Part shown: positions 58,428-64,000 of the stretch, in pieces
Layout: each line of letters starts with the position of its first letter
How positions within the stretch are numbered: the stretch's first letter is position 1
Assembly (NCBI RefSeq): GCF_963930865.1
Contig: NZ_CAWVOH010000003.1
Coordinates: 1-64,000 of the forward strand
DNA from: Eupransor demetentiae
GTDB lineage: Bacteria; Bacillota; Bacilli; Lactobacillales; Lactobacillaceae
Length of the DNA stretch: 64,000 bases
Reading direction: 5' to 3'
Translations under genes and position numbers: made by a program
The notes under the pieces: generated by a model
Told to the model about the DNA's origin: nothing
Seen by the model: only the letters and a program-made list of their open reading frames with translations
Databases searched by the model: none

Positions 58428-59267
58428 TTACTTAAAATCAGCATCCTTAGCCAAGTCTGAATACTTATCGATGTCGGACAAGATTGACTTCAAGTTAGCA
58501 GTGGCACCTTGAACAGCTGCAGCACCCAATGGAAGGTGGAGTGGCAAGTGATCGAAGTTGTCGGTAACTTGTTCGTAGATGGCCTTAGCAGCCTTCTTAG
58601 GATCACCGGCTTCTTTACCTTGACCCTTTTCAGTTGCTTCCATGCTTTCCTTAACCAACTTGTAGTCGTCAGGGTAAGCCGTGTTGGTCTTGTTAGATGA
58701 ACGTCCTGACCAGTCGGTACGGAAGGCTGAAGGTTCAACCAACATGACTTTGATGCCGTCTTCAGCAACTTCGGCTGACAAAGTCTGGTACATACCTTCA
58801 ACAGCGAACTTGGTTGCGCAGTAGAAGGAAAGTGATGGGACACCAGCCAAACCACAAACGGATGACAAGCCGATGATGACACCGCTCTTTTGCTTACGCA
58901 TGATTGGCAAGACCGCTTGGGTCATGTGGGCCAAACCAAAGACGTTAACGTCAAACATGTGCTTTACATCAACATCTTGTGCTTCTTCAAAGGTTGAGAA
59001 GTAACCCAAACCGGCGTTGTTATCCAAGACGTCGATGGTACCGAACTTCTTAACTGCTTCGTTAACTGCGTTTTGAATATCGTCATCGTCAGTCGTGTCC
59101 AACTTCAACTTCAAAATCTGACCGTGATCGTATTGATCGAGGTAGTCCAATTTCTCAGTACGGCGGGCAGTCGCAACCAAGTTAACTTCTGGTGACTTGG
59201 CCAAAAGCGTTGCCAATTCCTTACCAAAACCTGATGACGTACCTGTAACTAACCATGTCTTTGCCAT
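58428..59267 (-). CDS. Short-chain dehydrogenase/reductase
   Basis: A 279-residue classical SDR. It has the cofactor-binding TGTSSGFG (residues 8-15), NNAGLGY, the catalytic serine in GLSSVCG and the YxxxK pair in FYCATKFAVEG. The arginine-rich ATARRTEK after the second strand suggests NADP(H). The substrate cannot be told. AGGAGG precedes the ATG on the minus strand. It is a single-gene unit. Confidence 0.92.
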   Translation of the reverse strand: MAKTWLVTGTSSGFGKELATLLAKSPEVNLVATARRTEKLDYLDQYDHGQILKLKLDTTDDDDIQNAVNEAVKKFGTIDVLDNNAGLGYFSTFEEAQDVDVKHMFDVNVFGLAHMTQAVLPIMRKQKSGVIIGLSSVCGLAGVPSLSFYCATKFAVEGMYQTLSAEVAEDGIKVMLVEPSAFRTDWSGRSSNKTNTAYPDDYKLVKESMEATEKGQGKEAGDPKKAAKAIYEQVTDNFDHLPLHLPLGAAAVQGATANLKSILSDIDKYSDLAKDADFK

Positions 59268-59398
59268 GTGAATGAGTCCTCCTAAATGAGTAATTTATTT
59301 TTTACACCTCTATGGTAATACAACATGTCTGTGAAGTAAACCAATTTGACATAATCGGTCTTTATCTGGCATATTCTGCACAAAAAGGGTCAGCACGG

Positions 59399-59404
59399 TA
59401 TAAT
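59399..59404 (+). promoter_or_regulatory. Putative -10 of the GIY-YIG/DUF2075 gene
   Basis: TATAAT lies 53 bp upstream of the start codon. The -35 is uncertain. A second possible element, TTGACA, lies further up at 59346-59351. Confidence 0.5.
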
Positions 59405-59456
59405 AAATCGATATGTCTTTTTTGTAACAAATGCTGTGAGACGGGGAGAGAAGTAG

Positions 59457-61190
59457 ATGGAACTCGATAAGCCAATTATCAAGGAAACAAGCTACAACAA
59501 CGATGGAGTAGACGATTTCAAATTAAACGACAGTGAAAAGGAATTGATTTTACAATACCCAACAGTTTACATCGTTAACGATAAGAAAAAAGAAACCTTT
59601 GATGTATATGTTGGCGAAACTAATAACATTAAGAATCGTACATATCAACATTTACAAGAGGACCGTGACGATTGGGAAAAGTTTAACGCTTCAAATACGG
59701 CTAAATTGATTGTGATGGGTCATTCTCATTTCAATAAATCTTTGACTCTGGATATCGAAAATAAGATGCGCCTCTATATGACGGGCGTTGGTTCAGTCAA
59801 ACGCTTGAATAACCGTCGTGGAAATCCACAGGGGCACTACTATACAAGTAATGAAGTTGACCAGGTTTTCCGTTTGTTGTGGGAAAACTTGCATAATTTG
59901 AACGGTCGTCTTTTCCCAAGTCGTGCTGAAGTTGAACAGTCAGCTTTGTTTAAGTCCTCGCCATTTCATCAATTAACCGACGACCAGATTAAAAGTAAAG
60001 ACTACTTAATGCTGAAAATCACCGAAGCAATGAATCGTGATAGGACAGATCAACTAATGATTGTTGAGGGTGCGGCAGGAACTGGAAAAACAGTTTTGTT
60101 GAGTTCGTTGTTTTTTGATTTGCTTGCAGATAATGCTGAAGATGATGTGGCTGTCTATCAGCATAAAAAAGTCGCACTTTTGGTTAACCATGATGAGCAA
60201 GTAAAGGTTTATAAGAGTATTGCGAATAAGCTTGGGGATGATAAAGCTGTCATCATGAAGCCAAATGAATTCATTAACAAGTACTTCGGTAGTAACGAGC
60301 AGTTTGATGCAGTAATTGTGGACGAAGGTCATTTGCTGGCGACCCGAAATGGACAAGCATTCAGTAGGGACAAAGGAAAGACACATCTCGAAGTAATTCG
60401 AAAACTTGCTCGCGTAACTGTCTTGGTTTATGATCCGCATCAAATTTTAACGACAGAACAGTATTTCCCTAAAAAGGATTTTGTAAAGTTACGGAAAGAT
60501 GTAGCTGAAAAAGGTAATCTCCTAACTCTTAAACACCAGATGCGGATTTCTGCTGGTCAGCAAACTATCAATTGGCTTGATGACTTTGTTTTTAAACATC
60601 ATATTAATTCTATTCCAAGTGACTCAAGTTATGATTTGCAAATTTTTGATGACCCTGAAAAGATGTATGATGCGATTAAATATCGTGCAAATCAGCCAGA
60701 AAGTGAACTATCTCGAGTATTAGCAACGTATGATTGGGAATGGAAGCCCGATGGACAAGAGTATGATGTTGCAACTGGAGACTTTAGGCAGCCTTGGAAT
60801 TACTATTACACAAAGCGTAAAGATCACGTTGCTTGGGCGGAAAATCCGGAATCCATTAATGAAGTCGGTTCGACTTTTACTATTCAGGGCTTTGATTTGA
60901 ATTACGCTGGTGTAATTATTGGCGAGAGTGTTCAATACCGCGATGGGAAAGTGGTCTTTAATCCAAATAATTCATTCTCAGGCAAGGCTAAACAGAAACC
61001 TGGAAAAGGCGTCTTGGAAGACGAAGATGAACGACAATCAGTTCCATTTGAAAACCTGAACAATGAGCTGAATGTTTTGCTGTCTCGAGGCGTCAATGGC
61101 TTGTATATTTATGCGGTCGATGAGGCATTGCGGGAGAAGTTGTTGGAGGCTTTTGGTAAGAACGTGTATAACTCGGGTGAGAAGGGCTAA
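59457..61190 (+). CDS. GIY-YIG nuclease domain fused to a DUF2075 helicase-like ATPase
   Basis: A 577-residue two-domain protein. Residues about 35-110 form a GIY-YIG endonuclease: TVYIV, YVGETNNIKNRTYQH with the catalytic arginine, and a glutamate in LDIENKM. Residues about 180-570 form a DUF2075 (COG3410-like) superfamily-1 ATPase. Walker A is EGAAGTGKT (204-212), Walker B VIVDEGH (285-291), then MRISAGQQ, STFTIQGFDL and the late NNELNVLLSRGVNGLYI. This fusion is found in mobile and defence-associated genes of Firmicutes. The codon use is more AT-rich than its neighbours, which suggests transfer. No partner methylase is near. A nucleic-acid surveillance or anti-phage role is inference. Confidence 0.88.
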   Translation: MELDKPIIKETSYNNDGVDDFKLNDSEKELILQYPTVYIVNDKKKETFDVYVGETNNIKNRTYQHLQEDRDDWEKFNASNTAKLIVMGHSHFNKSLTLDIENKMRLYMTGVGSVKRLNNRRGNPQGHYYTSNEVDQVFRLLWENLHNLNGRLFPSRAEVEQSALFKSSPFHQLTDDQIKSKDYLMLKITEAMNRDRTDQLMIVEGAAGTGKTVLLSSLFFDLLADNAEDDVAVYQHKKVALLVNHDEQVKVYKSIANKLGDDKAVIMKPNEFINKYFGSNEQFDAVIVDEGHLLATRNGQAFSRDKGKTHLEVIRKLARVTVLVYDPHQILTTEQYFPKKDFVKLRKDVAEKGNLLTLKHQMRISAGQQTINWLDDFVFKHHINSIPSDSSYDLQIFDDPEKMYDAIKYRANQPESELSRVLATYDWEWKPDGQEYDVATGDFRQPWNYYYTKRKDHVAWAENPESINEVGSTFTIQGFDLNYAGVIIGESVQYRDGKVVFNPNNSFSGKAKQKPGKGVLEDEDERQSVPFENLNNELNVLLSRGVNGLYIYAVDEALREKLLEAFGKNVYNSGEKG

Positions 61191-61363
61191 ATATTCTAAA
61201 AAATATCTCTAATTACTTGGAAAAATTATTAATTATCTGAGAGATAACGCTGAAGATGGTCAGGATAGTATCAAGGGAATTGAATAGATTTTCAGAATTT
61301 GTCTTAAGCGAAGTAGATGAACTATTTTTAAAATAGATTTTACTGTAAATGTTGGTAATTTAA

Positions 61364-61591
61364 ATGACTGAAAAAAAGAAACAAGGTCGTCCTGCAATAT
61401 ATGAATCTGCTACAACAGCACAAAATGAAGCTAATAAACGTTGGGCTCAGAAAAATAAAGAACGTAAGAAATATTTGAGTTATCGAACTTATTCTCGTTC
61501 CCTTATTAAAAAGCAAGCAACTCTGGAAGATTTTAACGAGCTGGAAGAATTGATTATAAATCGTAAAGCCGAAATGGAAGTTTCCGAATAG
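61364..61591 (+). CDS. Small basic protein, possible DNA-binding, unknown function
   Basis: A 75-residue highly charged protein. The N-terminus KKKQGRPAIYESATTAQNEA followed by KRWAQKNKERKKYLSYRTYS resembles short plasmid- and phage-borne proteins of lactic acid bacteria with an RGRP-type start, predicted to bind nucleic acid. No Shine-Dalgarno is evident; TAATTTAA precedes the ATG. The gene lies in an AT-rich stretch. Confidence 0.6.
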   Translation: MTEKKKQGRPAIYESATTAQNEANKRWAQKNKERKKYLSYRTYSRSLIKKQATLEDFNELEELIINRKAEMEVSE

Positions 61592-61601
61592 GGAAATATG
61601 A

Positions 61602-61703
61602 CTGCCTTACCACCTATACGTCCATTTTTCTTCGGCTAATTTGCAGAAGAAGATTGATAAGGTGGCTGGGCTTCTCGGAAGAACAGTTGAGATTAGTTTT
61701 TGA
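61602..61703 (+). pseudogene. Possible gene relic
   Basis: A 33-codon frame without a start codon, ending at TGA 61701-61703, reads LPYHLYVHFSSANLQKKIDK then VAGLLGRTVEISF. Its balanced, protein-like composition suggests the C-terminus of a lost gene rather than random sequence. I do not recognise the parent. A TGA in frame lies immediately upstream. Confidence 0.35.
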
Positions 61704-61725
61704 TTTATCATTTATCCACGGCAAG

Positions 61726-61734
61726 TGCTAAACT
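61726..61734 (+). promoter_or_regulatory. Extended -10 of the small hydrophobic peptide gene
   Basis: TGCTAAACT is an extended -10 element 27 bp before the small ORF start codon. No -35 is clear. Confidence 0.45.
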
Positions 61735-61761
61735 GTTCACTAACGAGGGAAGGTGAACACC

Positions 61762-61827
61762 ATGAATTTGAATTTAGGACAATTAATTGCGCTGTTGAAG
61801 TTTAAGGCAGCAACTTTAATCTTGTGA
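61762..61827 (+). CDS. 21-residue hydrophobic peptide
   Basis: A 21-codon frame starts at ATG 61762 behind GGAAGGTG (nine bases upstream) and ends at TGA. Its product, starting MNLNLGQLIALLKFK and ending ATLIL, is mostly Leu, Ile and Ala with two central lysines. Plotted on a helix it would be amphipathic or membrane-seeking. It has an extended -10 promoter and its own terminator, so it is a self-contained transcription unit of about 120 nt. By size it could be a type I toxin, a membrane-active or signal peptide, or a leader. No antisense RNA promoter was identified. Identity is unknown. Confidence 0.55.
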   Translation: MNLNLGQLIALLKFKAATLIL

Positions 61828-61836
61828 TTAAGAGAA

Positions 61837-61862
61837 GGGCTCGCAGATGCGGGCTCTTTTTT
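61837..61862 (+). terminator. Terminator of the small peptide gene
   Basis: GGGCTCGC/GCGGGCTC (two G-T pairs) with an AGAT loop and a six-T run. Beyond it, 61863-61980 shows only two GTGCCA copies and the ribosome binding site of the next gene. Confidence 0.85.
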
Positions 61863-61980
61863 GTTTGTCATTTGTGCCAAATATCCGGCGACGTGTGCCA
61901 GAACTATTTTAATATGCCCATGTTCTTGCTAATTTAGTTGTCTAAGGGAAGAATTTGAAATTGATTAAGGGGAAATTGGG

Positions 61981-62574
61981 TTGAAAAGTTTTGAGGATAG
62001 AAATCAGATTACATATCGTTACCTTAAGCTTTTTTATTTTATCCTGGCATTTAGTGCCTTGACATTGAATACAGTTTTTTCAAGAGATTTATTAGCTTCT
62101 GTTCTTTCATTCGTTCTTTATGCTGTTCCGATTGCTTTTTCATTTTACGATTTGTATGGACGTTGGCCGAAAGATGATAAGAACAAAATCTTTTTACAGA
62201 GATATTATGAGCGAAATTTGATTGTTTGCTTTATTTTAATTACTTTTTACATTATTTTAGCTACAATATTGATAAGCAATAAAAAAATCATTGAAAACAG
62301 AAATGTTTTAATTGAGTACAGTATAAAAACTGGTTTATATTTGGCGTTACTAATACCCTTTATTTCTAATTTAAAAGCAACCAACCTTTCGATTAAAATG
62401 ACGGATGAAGCATCTGCCGGTGTTGATTATTTGAATCGTTACGTTGAACGCGAAGCAACTGACTATCGAGAAAGAGATTGGACGGAACAAGCCAATCGCC
62501 AGCTTGAGATGAAGAAGTTTGTCCAGCAACAGATGAATGGCAAGCACAGGAAAAATGGAGGACCAAAACAATGA
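61981..62574 (+). CDS. Membrane protein, unknown function (TTG start)
   Basis: A 197-residue protein with four hydrophobic segments (about 16-35, 38-55, 78-100 and 112-132). A long charged, mostly helical C-terminal tail (ERDWTEQANRQLEMKKFVQQ) follows. Translation begins at TTG 61981, eight bases after AAGGGG. It overlaps the next gene by four bases (ATGA), so the two are coupled. The stretch is markedly AT-rich, with few host-preferred codons, which suggests acquisition. I do not recognise the family. Confidence 0.65.
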   Translation: MKSFEDRNQITYRYLKLFYFILAFSALTLNTVFSRDLLASVLSFVLYAVPIAFSFYDLYGRWPKDDKNKIFLQRYYERNLIVCFILITFYIILATILISNKKIIENRNVLIEYSIKTGLYLALLIPFISNLKATNLSIKMTDEASAGVDYLNRYVEREATDYRERDWTEQANRQLEMKKFVQQQMNGKHRKNGGPKQ

Positions 62575-63017
62575 TGATACTTGGGTTGTTCTTATTAATG
62601 ACTATTTCAATTTATTATGGTTATGCTGTTTACACTGCCTATTCCGTCTTTCATGAGAAGTCTCTGAAGGCAAATAATTGGCTGCTCTATTTAGTTTTTC
62701 CAATAACTATCTTGAAATACAGTATTAAGGCTTGGCTTAAGACACTGGAAGAAGTGAATTATTCAGGAAGTCCTTCCAAAAAGTTTTGCCTCTCTATTTT
62801 TAGTGGTATGGCCTACTACTACATTGCGTTACAAATTACAGCAGCCTATTTGCTAGCCTTATATACTAATAAAGATTTTGCTAACGCTGTGGCCGCCAAA
62901 AAGTCCGTTGTTCCTGAAAATGACTTAATTCAAGAATCAAATTTGGAATTTAATCCAGCTGATTATGTTCGTGTAGCTCAAGATTTTCTAAAAGGGAAAA
63001 AGTTCCACCTTGCGTGA
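62571..63017 (+). CDS. Membrane protein, unknown function
   Basis: A 148-residue protein with three hydrophobic segments (about 4-22, 35-52 and 82-100) and a hydrophilic C-terminus. GGAGG lies 11 bases before ATG 62571 and 14 before a second ATG at 62574; either may serve. It is translationally coupled to the preceding TTG-started gene. No motif is recognised. Confidence 0.65.
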   Translation: MMILGLFLLMTISIYYGYAVYTAYSVFHEKSLKANNWLLYLVFPITILKYSIKAWLKTLEEVNYSGSPSKKFCLSIFSGMAYYYIALQITAAYLLALYTNKDFANAVAAKKSVVPENDLIQESNLEFNPADYVRVAQDFLKGKKFHLA

Positions 63018-63063
63018 TTTCTAACTGATTACGAAGGTAGCCACTTCAATTTTAGATCCACAC

Positions 63064-63092
63064 AAAAAGGATCCGCATAAGCGAATCCTTTT
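63064..63092 (-). terminator. Bidirectional terminator before the alcohol dehydrogenase gene
   Basis: AAAAAGGAT-CC-GC/GC-G-ATCCTTTT with an ATAA loop. On the minus strand it lies just after the dehydrogenase stop codon and has a five-T tail. Confidence 0.88.
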
Positions 63093-63102
63093 CCATTTCG
63101 TA

Positions 63103-64000
63103 TTATGACATGACGATCAAAGACTTGATGGCCTTGCGGTCGGTCATGGCTTGGTAAGCATCGTTGATGTGATCCAAGTCAAAGCTTTGCGTGAAGACCT
63201 TACCAGGGTTGATGTCACCGTTCAAGACGGCCTGCAACAAGACACCCTTGTCATAGGTCGTGACAGAAGCTGGGCCACCGGCCAAAGCAACGTTCTTGCC
63301 GAATGGTGCTTCGACTGTGGTGTGTGGCAAACCAACGCGACCCACCGTTGCACCGGGACGGGCAACGTCGAGGGCAGTTTTAGTTGATAGTTCGGCTCCG
63401 ACACATTCGAGCACGGCGTCGGCACCAGCGCCATTGGTCAATTCCATGACCTTGGCAACGCCTTCATCACCACGTTCGGCCACAACATCAGTGGCACCGA
63501 ATTCGATGGCCAACTTTTGGCGGTCTTCGTGGCGGCTCATGATGATGATTTTTTTAGCACCACGCAACTTAGCAGCGATAACACCACACAAGCCGACGGC
63601 GCCGTCACCAACAACGACGACCGTGTCACCCTTGCCAACGTGGGCAGTGCGCGCAGCGTGGTAACCGGTTGGCATAACATCGGCCAAGGTTTGGAAGGAC
63701 TTGATCATGCCTTCCGTATAGTCTTCCGGCTTACCCGGAATCTTGACCAAGGCCCAGTCAGCGTGCTGGAAACGAACGTATTCGCCTTGGTTATCAGCTG
63801 AGAAGTTGTCATCATGATTCAAGCAAGAACCTTCGTAACCGGCCAAACAAGCGGCACAGTGACCACAGCCGTGGGTAAATGGTGCGATGACGAAGTCGCC
63901 CTTCTTGACCGTGTTGATGGCTGAACCCGCTTCCTCAACAATTCCAATCGCTTCGTGACCAGAGTTGTGCGCACCGGGACGAGGCTTGTCGATACCCTTG
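63103..64000 (-). CDS. Zinc-dependent alcohol dehydrogenase (5' end outside window)
   Basis: Medium-chain dehydrogenase, 298 residues visible; the N-terminus lies beyond the right edge. The open frame continues to the edge, so the internal ATG at 63846 is not the start. Visible motifs: catalytic-zinc GHE (in SGHEAIGIVE), the structural-zinc cysteines CGHCAACLAGYEGSC, and the NAD-binding VVGDGAVGLCG. An aspartate or arginine after the second strand (MSRHEDRQK) does not settle NAD against NADP. Substrate unknown. A terminator follows. Confidence 0.93.
   Translation of the reverse strand, partial: KGIDKPRPGAHNSGHEAIGIVEEAGSAINTVKKGDFVIAPFTHGCGHCAACLAGYEGSCLNHDDNFSADNQGEYVRFQHADWALVKIPGKPEDYTEGMIKSFQTLADVMPTGYHAARTAHVGKGDTVVVVGDGAVGLCGVIAAKLRGAKKIIIMSRHEDRQKLAIEFGATDVVAERGDEGVAKVMELTNGAGADAVLECVGAELSTKTALDVARPGATVGRVGLPHTTVEAPFGKNVALAGGPASVTTYDKGVLLQAVLNGDINPGKVFTQSFDLDHINDAYQAMTDRKAIKSLIVMS

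Noticed and set aside
1..64000. CRISPR arrays, insertion sequences, prophage or rRNA genes
   Set aside because: No spaced identical repeats, transposase frames, integrase frames or rRNA segments were seen on reading; only one tRNA gene is present.

Overview
This window is a low-to-moderate GC Gram-positive chromosome segment (mid-40s % GC by eye, not computed). It most likely comes from a heterofermentative lactic acid bacterium of the Leuconostocaceae group (Fructobacillus, Leuconostoc, Weissella or a relative). The grounds are T-box riboswitches, Firmicutes-type SecA without a C-terminal zinc motif, the ecfA1-ecfA2-ecfT-truA-rplM-rpsI neighbourhood, strong AAGGAG ribosome binding sites, AAG-rich codon use and a ComC-type prepilin peptidase. 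The genus cannot be fixed from the sequence alone.

Layout. 0-8 kb: tRNA-Ile, T-box-controlled serS, secA, prfB and clpC. 8-16 kb: comC (minus strand), the str operon (rpsL-rpsG-fusA), then potABCD. 16-30 kb: the S10-spc-alpha ribosomal superoperon from rpsJ to rplQ. It contains secY, adk, infA, rpmJ and rpoA but has no rpsN between rplE and rpsH; a structured, terminator-like element sits there instead. 30-33 kb (minus): a long-chain polyprenyl diphosphate synthase and a type II NADH dehydrogenase with an extra membrane domain. 33-37 kb: the ECF vitamin transporter core, truA and a PPOX-fold protein. 37-40 kb: three paralogous membrane proteins of unknown function, then a decayed antitoxin-like relic. 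40-41 kb: L13-leader, rplM and rpsI. 41-44.5 kb: two small paralogous membrane proteins, a CPBP protease, a YczE-like protein and a glutamine amidotransferase. 44.6-50.3 kb (minus): a complete T-box-controlled argFCJBD operon ending in an unannotated 57-codon gene. 50.4-58.4 kb: an envelope block of DUF805, an adaptor/ATPase/FtsX-type exporter, a second DUF805 and four tandem CPBP proteases. 58.4-64 kb: a short-chain dehydrogenase, a GIY-YIG/DUF2075 protein in an AT-rich accessory stretch, a 21-residue hydrophobic peptide gene, two small membrane proteins, and the 3' part of a zinc alcohol dehydrogenase cut by the window edge.

How it fits together. The left 40% is core translation and secretion machinery with at least five structured mRNA leaders. 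The right 60% is a mosaic in which conserved Firmicutes blocks (rplQ-ecf, truA-rplM) are split by lineage-specific inserts. The best candidates for undescribed biology are: the DUF805/exporter/CPBP block, whose ATPase carries a 200-residue Ser/Glu-rich tail; the three-paralog cassette with matching TTACA repeats at equal distance from two putative promoters; the small gene at the end of the arg operon; the 21-residue peptide gene with its own promoter and terminator; and the unusual control features at secA, prfB and rplE-rpsH. All functional assignments come from reading motifs and context. No database search was run.
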